64,000 bases of DNA from Zingiber officinale (lineage: Eukaryota; Streptophyta; Magnoliopsida; Zingiberales; Zingiberaceae). Both the position numbers and the translations under genes were made by a program. Positions 11,757 through 23,693 of the stretch are shown piece by piece. The DNA lies in assembly GCF_018446385.1 (NCBI RefSeq), contig NC_056000.1, positions 77,324,688-77,388,687 of the forward strand, written 5' to 3'. The notes below the pieces were generated by a model. The model ran no database searches, was not told the DNA's origin, and was given only the letters and a program-made list of their open reading frames with translations. Positions within the stretch are counted from its first letter, which is position 1, and each line of letters opens with the position of its first letter.

Positions 11757-11767
11757 CTCTGATACAA
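11757..11767 (-). other. primer-binding site of a deleted SIRE-type copia element
   Basis: The plus strand reads GCTCTGATACA just before the LTR at 11770, the reverse of a Met-tRNA primer site with one change. Only about 60 bp of internal sequence remains to its left. Confidence 0.65.
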
Positions 11768-11769
11768 CT

Positions 11770-13052
11770 TGTAGGATTGAAAATATGCTAGAGTGGGGTT
11801 AATAGTGTTCATCATTTTTTCAATTATAATGACTTAAAATAAACGCGACAAAAAAGAGAAAGGAGGAATGAGAGAGAACAAAGAGCAAGCATTAACACAA
11901 GTATTTTTTTACTTGGTTCGGAGCCTTCGACTACTCTTACTCCAATGTCCGTACTCATTGAGTGCTTTCGTTAGGCAATCACTATCAGTTCAAAATAGGT
12001 TACAAAATTTGAGTACACAAATTGTTAAATAAATTTTACCCATAAGAAAGAAGTATAAACACAATTGCTTGATCGTCGATTGTCGAAGCAACCTTTCTAT
12101 GTCATCGGAGCTTCCTCGGAGCAGCGCGTAAGAACAAAAGTCTGAGCGACTGTTGTGTAGAAGCCTATGGTCGAAGGCCTTTTTATAGGCCATTTTTGGG
12201 CACTCAAACCACCCCTGAGTGCCTGAAGTGCCGACATGGTTGCACCTCGTCGAAAGTTTATCTCTGAAACTTGTATCCATCTCTAGGCGTCTAGACCTGT
12301 CCGAGTGCTGGACCTATCTGAGCGCCTGGACCCTGGCATGTGTCGTCTACTCAGCATCTGTCACATCATCTAGTCATCCGCTGGCTTCACCCTTACCCGG
12401 GCGCTTGGACCATCTCCAGGTGTTCAAATGCTCGGGCGCTTGGACACAGTCCAGGCGCTTAGAGCCCCCTTTTTCAGCCACATTGCAACTTTGATTCCCT
12501 TCGAAACATGTTAGTCCAAGTAATAAAAATTACCTTGCAAAACAAAGTTAGCACATTAAAAATATGAGCAATATATGACTTAGATCCTGTTTTCTCAAAA
12601 CTAGGATCTAGTCATGATCTTAGCTTAGACTTTCCAAATGGATCTAAGCTGGACCATGCCTATAGTCCCACTGAGACTTGTTTCACTCGATCTCTCTACT
12701 CCAGTAACTTACCTCACTTACCATTTACAGTTAATTGATTTTCCTGTTGACCCACCAGGTCTTCTCGCCAATTGTTAGGTCTACAGACCCAAATGGATTT
12801 CGGCCAGCTGTCAAGTCCCGCAGACCCAGCCAGACTTCTTGCGAGATATCGGGTCACTTCTTGACTTATTTGGACTTTCCACTAGCTATTAGGTCCAACA
12901 GACTTAGCTAGATTTTAGCATGGTGTCAGGTCCTCCAGACCTGTCAAGTCCTGTACACTTGGTAACAAAGTTACACAATACAACATCTAACTTTAATTCA
13001 TTTGTCATTCATCAAAATCTAAGTTCAATCATAAGTGCTTACTACACCAACA
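11770..13052 (-). repeat. SIRE-type copia 5' LTR, diverged
   Basis: The left border TGTAGGATTG and right border CACCAACA match the LTR borders at 50270/51918 and 55186/56920, and the primer site sits in the same relative place. It contains the same style of short inverted units, for example CTAGCTATTAGGTCCAACAG followed by ACTTAGCTAG near 12881-12912, and GGTCTACAGACC near 12776. Overall sequence is well diverged, so this is an older relative. Confidence 0.7.
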
Positions 13053-13640
13053 CTAACTTTGTTTTGCAGTTAACCAAAGTTCTGGAATTGATTGAAGGTT
13101 CAATCGACCAATAGTTGGGATCAATCGACCGATCCAACCAACCTGGCATAGATTAGATCAAAGTCTAGAAAATATGGTACATAGTGTTTTCAGTCGACCG
13201 ATCATTGAGACCAATCGATCAATCAGGCTAGTGTGGTAAAGATCAGATCGAATATAGTATACAACTTGTTCTGTCGACTGATAAGTTGGATCAATCGACC
13301 AATCCATTAAAGGAAATGATAGACGATCAGATTGGATCAAGGCAAATAAGGAAGGGCACGGAATTTAGTCGATTAATAGGAGGTTGAGTCGACAGATAAG
13401 TTCAATCGACTAAAAGGGATTTAGTCAATCAAACGGTGCCTATAAAAGAAGATTTCGAGGTCTGAGCCGAGCATCTATTCATTTCATTCATTTCAATCAC
13501 ACTCACAACTTTATCTTTGCTTTTGCTGTGTGTACAAGTTTTATTTCTATCACGCTAAGAGGTCATCCAATAACCTATGTCCAAGATTTAATTTTCGTTA
13601 TCGGTATATTTTATATTTATACTTGCATTGTAACGACTCA
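13053..13640 (+). repeat. probable LTR fragment with TCGACYGAT repeats
   Basis: A run of TCGACYGAT-like words (13100-13420) is followed by CCTATAAAAGA at 13439 and a C/T-rich stretch, as in the U3-R part of copia LTRs. No matching second copy or clean border is in the window. No host gene is visible here. Confidence 0.4.
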
Positions 13641-14038
13641 TTTTATATATCTATATAATTTAAATATTTAATGGATTATCTAAAAAAAATAATCATGAAT
13701 CACTTATCTTGATATAATAGTCGTTAGACTACAAACTAAATAACATAAACTTTAAAGAAAAAGTTTTAAACGATTCTCTCTCTCCACTATTACGATCCTT
13801 CCATTTTCAGTTAAATGCATGCTTGAATAACATTTAGCATCTTGCTTTGTAATGTTTTTGTTTCACGACGTAACGCTTAAGTTCCATTAGTATCTTCTTG
13901 TACCACTGGTTGACTTCTTGTTGCCTTGAAAGGGGTGAGGGAGAGACCCTTTTTTTTTTTTTTTGCGAAATAGTAGAGGAATTGCCATCCGGCGACGGGG
14001 GAAGATTTGGAATTGACAATTCTCATGGTGTCCGGTGG
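13641..14038. other. intergenic, downstream of the CRF-type gene
   Basis: AT-rich sequence, probably holding the 3' UTR of the CRF-type gene on its right side. A 16-base T run lies at about 13950-13965. Nothing else is recognised. Confidence 0.5.
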
Positions 14039-15001
14039 CTATATCTGGCAGAATTCGCTGATGTCCGAGAAGAAACCGTCGCCTCCTCGATGGAGGTCGA
14101 GGTCAAGACCGGAGTTGAGGTTGAAGGCATCGTTCAAGTTGTCGACTAAGGAGCCAATCGGCAACTCCCATTCGTTGAAGAACTCCAACGGTAAAGTCCC
14201 TTCCAGGCCGGGGAAGCCGTCCAAGAGTGTTCCGTCGTTGTCCGGGAGAAGGAACCCACCCGACTCCATCGGCGTCGGGGTAGTCTCTGCGTCGCCGTTG
14301 GTCGCCGGAAGTCGCTGGGAGGGGGAAGTGGAGAGGACGAGGACGGAGGTCGAGGGGCAATGGTCGTGCGCCTCGCCAGAGCCAGAGCTGAGATTGTCCT
14401 CCGAGTACTTCTTCTTCGGCGCCGGAGTGACACTCGCTTCGATGGCGCCATTACTCGCGGCGCCAACGGTGGCCGCCTCCCCTGTCCGCGGGAAGTTCGT
14501 GATCGCGTTCGGACCGCGCAGCTCTATGGCGGCGGAATCGTACGCCCTCGCCGCCTCCTTGGCGGTGTCGAACGTCCCCAGCCACACACGCACGCTTCTC
14601 CACGGATCATGTATCTCCGCGGCGAACTTCCCCCACGCCCGCCGCCGGACGCCGCGGAACTTCGGCGGCGCGCTTCCGTCCCCCGCGCCAGCCGCTACCT
14701 CAGCCCTGCCGGCCTTCTTCCACGTCAGTGCGGCGGCTCCGGAGACCTTCTTCCGCTTCTTCTCTCGGCGGGCCACTATTCGTATCTCCCGCACGAACCG
14801 CCGGACGCGAACAACGCCATCCACCGCCTCGTCTCCCGACGAGTCGGTGGCGTCGCAGTCGTCAAAGAAAACGCGCACCGTACGCTGCCGTGCCACCGCA
14901 TCGCCAGACTGGCTGCTCGGCCTCGCCAATCCATCCTTCGCCGTCACCTGGACGTGCTCCGTTCTCTTCGCCGGAGTCGAAAACGCAGCATCCATCTTCA
15001 T
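14039..15001 (-). CDS. CRF-type AP2/ERF transcription factor (group VI)
   Basis: A single-exon 320-residue protein. Residues 38-75 form the CRF domain ([18 protein letters not shown], then RRFVREIRI). Residues 115-171 are an AP2/ERF DNA-binding domain: [55 protein letters not shown] at 216-221 resembles the SP(T/V)SVL site, a putative phosphorylation site of the family. The C-terminus is acidic and leucine-rich, as in activation regions. Family members are nuclear, bind GCC-box type elements and act in cytokinin and abiotic responses. The start at 15001 (MKM) is the first in-frame Met; a second Met lies two codons on. A long plus-strand frame over the same DNA is a shadow of the GC-rich exon. 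Confidence 0.95.
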   Translation of the reverse strand: MKMDAAFSTPAKRTEHVQVTAKDGLARPSSQSGDAVARQRTVRVFFDDCDATDSSGDEAVDGVVRVRRFVREIRIVARREKKRKKVSGAAALTWKKAGRAEVAAGAGDGSAPPKFRGVRRRAWGKFAAEIHDPWRSVRVWLGTFDTAKEAARAYDSAAIELRGPNAITNFPRTGEAATVGAASNGAIEASVTPAPKKKYSEDNLSSGSGEAHDHCPSTSVLVLSTSPSQRLPATNGDAETTPTPMESGGFLLPDNDGTLLDGFPGLEGTLPLEFFNEWELPIGSLVDNLNDAFNLNSGLDLDLHRGGDGFFSDISEFCQI

Positions 15002-15018
15002 AATCTGTTATCAATCAT
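14998..15018 (-). promoter_or_regulatory. upstream ORF overlapping the CRF start codon
   Basis: An ATG at 15018 opens a six-codon frame (MIDNRL). Its TGA stop (15000-14998) overlaps the main ATG (15001-14999) as ATGA. It lies downstream of the TATA box, so it should be within the 5' leader. Such overlaps can lower or couple translation of the main frame; the effect here is an inference. Confidence 0.6.
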
Positions 15019-15277
15019 GTACGTCAACCATCAAAATCCAATCTTTCCGATCTCAAAACCTCGGATCGAACACGTAGATCAACAGAGACGTCGAAAGCAG
15101 AATCTTTTACTGAAAAAAAAAAATCGAAATAGTCCACAACTCCTCTGCTCTGCTCCGATGAAGACGGAGGCAGAAACAGAGGATTCAAAGAGGAGGAGAA
15201 CGATCGAACAGTGAACCAGAGGAGATGAACAGAGATCAGAAGAACAAAGTTGGAGAAAAAAGTGCCGAGATTTGCAG

Positions 15278-15284
15278 TTTTATA
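15278..15284 (-). promoter_or_regulatory. TATA box of the CRF-type gene
   Basis: The minus strand reads TATAAAA about 277 bp upstream of the CRF ATG. This implies a leader of roughly 245 bp. Confidence 0.6.
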
Positions 15285-16728
15285 GCATCGACGCAGCACA
15301 CTGTCAAATTTGAAAACCCCAAAACCATTTGTTCTTATTATGTTTTCCTTTTATATCTTGCATACGCTCAGATTGTTAGTTATATTTAAACAAAAACAAA
15401 TCCACTCTCTCCATTTCGTTTCGTGGATTCCTACTTCCTTAAATAGAATTAACAGGCGGAGACTTAACAAATGTGTTCTGAGTGAACAGGGTTGCGTGAA
15501 CAATATCACAACAAAATTCAGTAGCAAGCATGCACTGCACCGGAGGCTCTGTGTTTTTTCCATTTTGATCCATTATGATTTGTTTAACACACGCGGCAAA
15601 TTTTATTTTTTTACAAACCACCCAAAAATTTTCACATTTTATTAAAATATTTATTGTGGATATAACTGTGATTTCATTAGGTAATTAATCTTTTTAAGCT
15701 ACAATAACTGGAAAATTTTGAAAATTCATGAGTTAAGGGAGCTTAAAAAGAGAGAAAAAAAAAGAATGAAGTAGTTATGTGAGTGACATGTCTATTGACT
15801 GATTTAGAAATTAAGTGATTGCTTAAGTTGTCACTTAAATTCTTTTTGCGATTCTTTGATATTTGTCGCTTTTCGGTAAGAAAAATATAGTCTTCTTCTT
15901 TTATAATTTGAATAAATTTTATTATATTTTTATGATTTTTAAAAATATATAATTATAATAGAATCACTAATGACAAGTTATCAAATCTTATAATTCATTA
16001 AGCATTTGTTGTGTTCATGTGGCTAACACAATCATACTAGCTATTTGATATGATAAAACAACACCATGAGTTTAAAAATTTTAAGGAGCTCCATCTTTCT
16101 TAAAAGTTATTATAATTTTTAAGAGAAAAAATTACCCTTGATAAAGAAAATCAACATTAATTGAAAAACATTCAATAAATAAATCAGCAGTTTCAATTAG
16201 GACTATTATGACAATTTTAAATCTTCATGAGATTTCTTGAAAAATATATAAAATTTAGGTTCAAAATAAAAGAATTTCTAATTTTAGAAACTTTAAGTTA
16301 TATTGATGTATTGGTAAAAATCAGAGGGACGTCTCAAATTTCTAAAATTATCAATAAGACCTTTTCATTTTTATTATCTAAATACTTTATACAAAAAATA
16401 TTTTAAATTCAAACAACCGCATTTTTCATTTATAAAATTTAAAAATTTATTTACTAAGGTTATACATATTGTAAAATTATTTTCTATGAATTTAGATTTA
16501 TCTTTTTTATGCTCTTAAGATTGTAACTATTTTTGTACTACCTTAAAAAATTTACAAAATATAAATTATTTTTATAAAAAAAATATTTTTTTTATTTTGT
16601 TAAGTACTTTATACAAATAAATTTTAATGGATGTAAAATTATATATATTTAATGATTGTGATTATTTTTTATTTTATAAAATTGAAATTTATTCTACTAA
16701 TTTGAATTCTTAAACATTTTCCACTTTT
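15285..16728. other. intergenic, AT-rich
   Basis: It includes the upstream region of the CRF-type gene. From about 15600 it becomes very AT-rich with many short homopolymers. The small open frames at 15310-15645 are weak and lack family motifs. No gene or element border is seen until the LTR at 16729. Confidence 0.6.
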
Positions 16729-17192
16729 TGTTGGATTCGACGGGTTCTAATCCATGATGTTGGCCTTCAAATTATAATTAGTTGGATATTCCTTAATACT
16801 TTATTTAATTAGCTAAATCACTAAAACCGTGATAGATAAATTAGTGATTGTATTCCTTATTGGGTCGGTTCCACCTCTTGCTCTACCTATTAAGAATTAG
16901 AGTTTATTGTTATTATAAATAGACACTTAGATCTAGTCTATTTAGATACTTCTTACATACTTTTACACACGACGGCTTACGGTAACCCTAAGAAGTACAC
17001 ACGGGAATTCATCTCCCCTTATAGAGCGAAAGAGGTGAACATCGAGTTTTCAATTATGTCGGCGCTCAATGCAGGTAATTCTTATTCTCTAAATTTGTTC
17101 ATATACTTTATAAGATCTGCTTTACGGTAGAAATCTTGATTATGGGATCAAACTTATGTCACGTTCTACCGTCTAAAAATATTTCTAATATT
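16729..17192 (+). repeat. 5' LTR of the plus-strand copia element
   Basis: It begins TGTTGGATTCGACGGGTTC and ends near TTCTAATATT, just before the primer-binding site. It matches 23694-24152. A TATAAATA box lies near 16914. No clear 5-bp target duplication can be fixed because both borders run into T-rich sequence. Confidence 0.88.
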
Positions 17193-17204
17193 TGTTATCA
17201 GAGC
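17193..17204 (+). other. primer-binding site (initiator Met tRNA type)
   Basis: TGTTATCAGAGC directly after the LTR matches the copia site TGGTATCAGAGC with one change. Confidence 0.85.
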
Positions 17205-18634
17205 TTTGTTGATTCAAGTATATGAATTGAAATAATACGTTATTACCTGTCGACATGTTGTATCTAGTCGTTTGACGCCTTACAACGAATTATGAAGGTA
17301 AATAACTTATATTCACAATGAATAATATATTTCAATCTCGTTTGTTTCAAAAATATATGGACTGTGATGATATTTTGTGGATTTGTCTTTATTAAGTGTT
17401 AAAAGGAATTGAATCTATTATAGTTGCAAATATCATCATTGATAAAAAAAAAAAAAAAACTTATTTTAGTCTTGAAACGACGGGCATGATTAATTGTGAT
17501 TTGTGTGCAATAATTTTCTTTTGCTAAGCAAAGAGCGTTTGTTTTGAATACTAACGTAATTATGTCTCCAAAAATATTTTGATGATAATTAATGACATAA
17601 TTAATTGCTAAATATAAATCAATTTTGCATAAGTTATTTCTATAGATGACTTATTCATAATATCAAGATAATTGCCATAATTATCAATGTTGTTATAGCA
17701 TATGTTATTAATAGTTGTCATATTAATTGGCATATTATTTATTAAGATAAATATCTTATATGATTAATGTGCTTTCAATAAATTATTTACCATAATTATA
17801 TTAGGAAATAATGTCTATATCATCTTTATATGATTACATGAATTTATGTCATCTCGTTATTTAAGTTATTAATGTGTTGTGATATCCTTAATTGATTTTA
17901 AATCATAATTATTATTTTAATGTATATAATTATGATACGCATAATTGAAAGCATGACATAAATATATTAAATTTAACGTGAGGCTCTTATTTATTTTCAT
18001 GATAAGTCAATCCAACCGAAGATTTATCATGTTACATTCTTATATTAAAATTAATAATTGGCCCAACCAAAAATTATTATTTTAATTATTGAATGGAATT
18101 TATTATAGTATGAATTTATCTTCTGACTAACGGTGGGGTGAATTCAATTATAATTATGCTAAAGTTTTTATGGATAAAATAAAAAAAAAATCTTTCATCT
18201 ATTACAATCGGCCCAACAGAAGGTTGTAATATTTTGCTATTTCTTGATAGAAAACTTATGTTTAATTTTCTATCATAATTTAGACTAACACACAATTTAT
18301 CATAGTTCTAAATCAATTCTGTCTAACGGTGATTTGAATTTAGTTCTATGATTAAGTCAAAATTAAAATCTAACAGAGAAAATTTATGTGTATTTATTAC
18401 AATCGGTCCAACGGAAGGTGTAACATTTGCTATTTTCTTGATGGATAACGTATGTCATTATTCTCTATCATAATTTTTGGCACTAATGTTATACTTTAGT
18501 CTGAATTTATTTTCTACCCAACGGTGATATAAATTCAATTCTATAATTACATTAAAGTGTACTTTTTCAATCGCTTATGTATTATGCTTATGATTTATAT
18601 TTTCCATTATTGTTAATGAGCATGATTTAACTCT
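17205..18634 (+). repeat. copia leader with tandem repeats of about 190 bp
   Basis: Non-coding AT-rich leader of 1.4 kb. Its second half is built from diverged units. TAACGGTG or CAACGGTG followed by a variant of GAATTCAATT recurs near 18128, 18315 and 18520, and CAATCGG(C/T)CCAAC recurs near 18206 and 18392. Confidence 0.65.
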
Positions 18635-19440
18635 GTGAACGCAGCTTCAATTACGAGCCAAATCGCGTCCATTGAAACTCTAACGGGTAACAATTTTAAG
18701 AAATGGAATGAACAGATTTGCTTCGTTCTAGGCATTATGGACCTTGATTATGCCTTACGGGTTGATAAACCTACCCCACTTTCAAATACTAACACTCAAG
18801 ATGAAAAATTTGCTTATGAAAAATGGGAAAGATCTAACCATTTGTATAATGAAAGGTTCCATATCGTCGGGTATTCGAGGAAGCGTGCCTGATTCTAAAA
18901 ATGCTAAGGACTTCCTTGATTCCATTGAGGAGCAGTTTCAGAGCTCCTCTAAAGCACTTGCTACTACACTGATCATCAAAATGGTAACTTCTAAGTACAA
19001 CGACCTTAGTAGTATTCGTGGGTATATCCTAAGAATGAATGATATGGCTACTCAGCTTAAAGCCATGGACATGGAGATCTCTGAGGGTTTTCTCATTCAT
19101 TTCATTATGACATTTCTTCCTTCTCAGTTTGGTCCTTTCAAGATCAACTATAATACTCAGAAAGAGAAATGAAAAATGAGTGAATTGATCAGTATGTGTG
19201 ATCAGGAAGAAGAAAGACATGAAGTTGAGACACCTGATAGTGTCCACTTTACCACTCAACGATAGGGCAAGAAATGAAAACTGCATGAAAAGGACAAAAG
19301 ACATGTGAAGAAAAATAATGACGGAAATAAGGCAAAGACTTCAGGTTCCAAGACTTGCAAATGCAACTTTTGTCGTGAGTCTACTCATTTTCAGAAGGAT
19401 TGTCCAAAATTCAATGAGTGGTTAGCTAAAAAGGGTAAAA
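18635..19440 (+). pseudogene. copia gag with CCHC zinc knuckle
   Basis: 18635-18850 carries the gag entry (LTGNNFKKWNEQICFVLGIM). A frameshift near 18860 leads to DFLDSIEEQFQSSSKALATT and GYILRMNDMATQLKAM. Stops occur near 19170 and 19263. The zinc knuckle CNFCRESTHFQKDC (about 19357-19400) is intact as CX2CX4HX4C. Confidence 0.88.
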
Positions 19441-19886
19441 TGTCTAGTTATGTTTGTTATGAATCATTTCTTGCAAATGTTCCTACTGATACATGGTGGA
19501 TTGATAGTGGTGCTTCTGTATATAGTACTTGTTCATCGTAGGGATTCCGTTTCGTGAGGAAGCTAAATAAAGGAGAACGCAATGTTTTGGTTTGAAATGG
19601 AAATAAAGTTCCAATTGAAGTCGTAGGAACTCTCCCTTTCGTTGTGGAGAGTGGTTTGGATTTATTTGATACTGTTTATGTTCCCAGTATTACAAGAAAC
19701 CTTATTTCAATTTCTCGACTTGTCGCTCATGGTTATTCTGTCTTGTTCGAGAATAAAGGTTTTACCATTTCATTAAACAGTAAAATTGTTGGTTCTTGTA
19801 TTTTAGAGGGAGACCTCTTTAAATTATGTTTAAATATTTCTTCTACGAACATATTGGAATCCATGCATGAAAATTATACAGCCTAA
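19441..19886 (+). pseudogene. copia aspartic protease region
   Basis: WWIDSGAS at 19494-19517 is the protease active-site motif, with its aspartate intact. A stop follows at 19539. The second half (DTVYVPSITRNLISISRL, 19663-19720) is the typical protease C-terminal segment leading into the Gag-pre-integrase region. Confidence 0.88.
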
Positions 19887-19907
19887 ATCAGCAATAAAAG
19901 AAAATTA

Positions 19908-20756
19908 ATGGATGAGAATTCTTCAATACTATGGCACGAACATTTGGGCTATATACCTCGAGACAGAATGCAACGTCTCATTAAAGATGGAATACTTCAT
20001 TCATTAGATTTCTCTAATTTCGATATATGTATTAAGTGTATTAAAGGAAAATTTGCACAAAAGAACAAACATGGCACCGCCAGAAGTAATGGACTATTAG
20101 AACTTATTCATACTGATATCAGTGGTTCTTATACTCTTGGTATTCATGGGTATCACTATTTCATCACCTTTATTGACAAACACTCTCGTTATGGATATAT
20201 TTATCTCCTTCGTGAAAAATTTGAAGCATTCCAGGTTTTAAGGATTATAAATCTGATGTTGAAAACCAACTTGATCGAAAGATTAAAGTGGTTCGAGGAG
20301 AATATTATGGAAGATTCTCCGACTCAAGTCATAATCCTGGACCTTTTGCCTTATTTCTGAAAGAATGTGGCATTATTGCTCAGGTTTCTATGTCGGGCAT
20401 GCCTCGGCAAAAATGGTGTCGCTGAGAGACGTAATTGTACCCTTATGTATATGGTACGAAGTATGATATGTCAAACTTCTTTACCCAAGTATCTTTGGGT
20501 TGAGGCTCTTAAGACGGCTATGCATATATTAAATCGTGTTCCTACTAAAGCTACGCCTAAAACCCCTTATGAAATATGGGCACAAAGGAAACCAAATATT
20601 GGGTATATGCGTGTATGGGGATGTCCTGCAAAAGCTAAAATTTACAACCCAAATGTACGAAAGTTTGATCCTAAGACAATAAGTTTCTATTCGTCGGTTA
20701 CCCAGAACATTCAAAGGGTTATCGATTTTATTGTCCATCACATACCACAAGAATAA
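19908..20756 (+). pseudogene. copia integrase
   Basis: The zinc-binding part shows LWHEHLGYIPRDRM and CIKCIKGKFAQ. ELIHTDISGSY holds the first catalytic aspartate and FITFIDKHSRYGYIYLL follows. A frame break near 20230-20400 disrupts the second acidic site. [18 protein letters not shown] and PYEIWAQRKPNIGYMRVWGC mark the C-terminal part. Confidence 0.88.
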
Positions 20757-20779
20757 TCGAAACTAGACATGCAATATTT

Positions 20780-21764
20780 TTGGAAGATGTTGGTAATTGT
20801 GGTGATAGTACGTTTCGCAAAAATATTCTTGAAGAGGAACGTGAAATTTTAAATGTTCTCATTATTTTAAGAGATTTGATTATCCTTGATTATGTGGGAG
20901 AATCATCAAATAATGAGACGATATCTAATGTTTCAGACCACGTTGATAAACCTTCTCCTATTATTGTTCATGACTCATCTTTACGAAGGTCAAAACGAGT
21001 GAGAAAGCCAACTTCTCTTGATGGCTTTATCTATTTCGATGGTTGTGACAATTCTATTGGGAATGATCCCACATCATTTAATGATGTAATGGCAGGCAAC
21101 CAAACACCTCAATGGCTTGAAGCCATGAACGAAGAGTTGACATCAATGAAATTAAATAATGTGCTGGACCTTATAGACCTACCTCAAGGATTCAAACCGA
21201 TAGGTTGTAAGTGGGTTTTTAAAACCAAACTGAATCCTCAAGGAAATGTCGAACGGTACAAGACCTATTTGGTTGCTAAAGGATTTACACAAAAAAAGGT
21301 ATTGATTATAATGAAACCTTCTCACCCTTGTCTAAAAAGGATTTGTTCCGTATAATTATGACCCTTGTAGCTCATTTTGACTTAGAGCTACATCAAATGA
21401 ATGTCAAAACTGCATTCCTTAATGATGACTTGCATGAAGATATTTATATGACACAACTAGAAGGATTTTTGGTTGAGGGCAAGGAACAAATGGTATGCAA
21501 ACTTAAGAAATCTATTTACGGTCTTAAGCAGTCATCTCGACAGTGGTATTTGAAGTTTCTAGAGGTGATCAGTAAATTTGGTTTCAAGGAGAATGTTGTC
21601 TACCAATGCATTTTTATGCAAATCTGTGAAAGCAAATTTATCATTCTCGTACTGTATGTGGATGAATTTTACTTGCCTGTAATGATTTAGGCATGTTACG
21701 AGAGACAAAAGATTTTCTATCAAGTAAATTTGATATGAAAGATCTCGATGAAGCTTCTTATGTT
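20780..21764 (+). pseudogene. copia reverse transcriptase, 5' part
   Basis: SLRRSKRVRKPT, AMNEELTSMKLNNVLDLIDL, GCKWVFKTKLNPQGNVERYK, MNVKTAFLNDDLHEDIYM and SIYGLKQSSRQWYLKF are clear RT motifs. The catalytic box reads LYVDEF: a one-base deletion after GATGA shifts the frame inside the YVDD site. The frame is then interrupted by the TRIM at 21770. Confidence 0.9.
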
Positions 21765-21769
21765 ATTAT

Positions 21770-22490
21770 TGGGGTTGCAAATATAGTTCCACATTGAAAA
21801 CACATGGGAAAGATCATAGGTTTATAAGAGAAAAGATATCTCCATTGACATGAGACCTTTTGGGTAGAGTCCAAAAGTAAAACCATGAGGGTTTAGGTCC
21901 AAAGTGGGCAATATCATTCTACTATGGAGATATCTAACTAAATTCTTTTCGATCCTACAATTGTTATCAGAGCCCGGACTGTCAGAAGGTTTAACCGCCG
22001 ACTGTGCACAAGAGTTATAGTCTGATTGAGCCACGTGGGTACAATATTGACCTCAAACAAAGAAAGTGGAGGCTCTTATGTTCGGATCAAGAGGACCAGA
22101 CACCAGGCAGGAAGTCCTAGTTACGGTTAGGCAAGGAAATCCTAGTAGGTCGGGTGGACCGAGGGGCATGAAGACATGGTGGGTCAAGGATCAGATGCGG
22201 GAAGCATGTGGTCCTTTATTTGAGGGAGAGATTGTTGGGGTTGCAAGGTTGCAAACATAGTCCCACATGTGATCTTTTATTTGAGGGAGGGATTGTTGGG
22301 GTTGCAAGGCTGCAAACATAGTCCCACATTGAAAACACATGAGAAAGATCATGTGTTTATAAGAGAAAAGATATCTCCATTGGCATGAGGCCTTTTGGGT
22401 AGAGCCCAAGAATAAAACTACGAGGGCTTAGGCCCAAAGTGGACAATATCATGTCATTGTGGAGATATCTAAATTATTTTCGATCCTATA
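21770..22490 (+). mobile_element. TRIM retrotransposon copy 1, inside the copia RT
   Basis: A miniature LTR element of 721 bp: LTR 21770-21959, a primer-binding site near 21961 (TTGTTATCAGAGC), a short non-coding middle and LTR 22294-22490. It is flanked by ATTAT at 21765-21769 and 22491-22495, the target-site duplication. Removing it rejoins the copia frame. A partial duplicate of the LTR start and the preceding G-rich tract lies at 22207-22268. It carries no protein and must depend on enzymes from other elements. Confidence 0.9.
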
Positions 22491-23385
22491 ATTATAGGCA
22501 TTGAAATTCATCGGGATAGATCTCGTAGTATGTTGGGTCTATCTCAAAGTGCCTATATTGAAAAGGTTCTAAAAAGATTCAATATGCATAATTGTTCTTC
22601 CACAATTGCACCGGCATATAAAAGTGATAGGTTCAATTTATCATAGTGTTCTAGGACCCCCGTTGGTGCTTAATGAGATGGAGCAATTTCCTTATGCATC
22701 TGCTGTAGGAAGTCTAATGTATGCTCAAATGTGTACGCGTTCAGATATCACATATATTGTTGGCATGCTTGGTCAATACCAAATTAATTCAGGAATGGAT
22801 CATTGGAAGAATACCAAGAAAGTTATGCGATACTTACAGGGTACAAAAGATTTCATGCTCATTTACAGGAGATTAGAATTTCTCGAGGTCATTGGATATT
22901 CTGATTCTGACTACGCAAGATGCCTCGATACTAGAAAATCTACATCTGGATATATTTTTATGTTATCTAGAGTACCTGTTTCGTGGAAAAGTACAAAGCA
23001 GACTATTACAACTTCTTCTACCATGAAAGCGAAATTTGTAGCCTATTATGAAGCATCGTGTCATGCTATATGGATTACAAATTTTATCATGGGGCTTTAA
23101 GTGATGAATTCTTTATCCATACTACTGAAAATATTCTGCGACAACCAAGCTGCCGTATTCTTTTCTAAGAACAACAAGTTAAGTAGTGCTTTTAAGTATA
23201 TTGACATTAAGTATCTTGTTGTGAAGGAAAGGATCCAAAACGACTTAATATTCATTGAGCACATTAGTACTAGTGCTATGGTGGCGGATCTATTGACAAA
23301 AGTCTTGCCTCCCAAGATATTTTGCAAGCATGTGCATAACTTGGGACTTTTTGCAAACTTTAATTTAAAGAGGGCATTTATTTGA
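22491..23385 (+). pseudogene. copia reverse transcriptase C-terminus and RNase H
   Basis: After the TRIM the copia sequence resumes with GIEIHRDRSR, then YASAVGSLMYAQMCTRSDI, VMRYLQGTKDFMLIYRR, GYSDSDYARC, STSGYIFMLSRVPVSWKST, IFCDNQAAVFFSKN and HISTSAMVADLLTKVLPPK. These cover the RT end and the RNase H domain. A stop at 23098 and a frame change split the RNase H part. Confidence 0.9.
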
Positions 23386-23682
23386 TTTGGTATTGATTTG
23401 TGATCACATTTATAATGTTTTGGATCCTATTTATGATTATGTGATTTATTGCTTTTATTTACACATTAACGTTAAGCATTATAAATAAATTACTGAATGA
23501 CTACTTATGTTTATTGAACTATAACATTGACAGTGTAAGATTGTGAGTTATGAACGAATCTATTACATATGATTTTAGATCTCAGCCTATATCCGATCAA
23601 ACATTTAGATGATGTGAATTATTAAGGATATAATGTTGTTGGTATATTAAACCCATTTTGAAACTAATTATGTCCTTTTGCC

Positions 23683-23693
23683 AAGTGGAAGAA
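23683..23693 (+). other. polypurine tract of the plus-strand copia element
   Basis: AAGTGGAAGAA lies directly before the 3' LTR start TGTTGG. Confidence 0.75.

Noticed and set aside
14007-15214. Long plus-strand open frames of 356 and 284 residues
   Set aside because: They are shadows of the GC-rich CRF-type exon on the other strand and have no domain.
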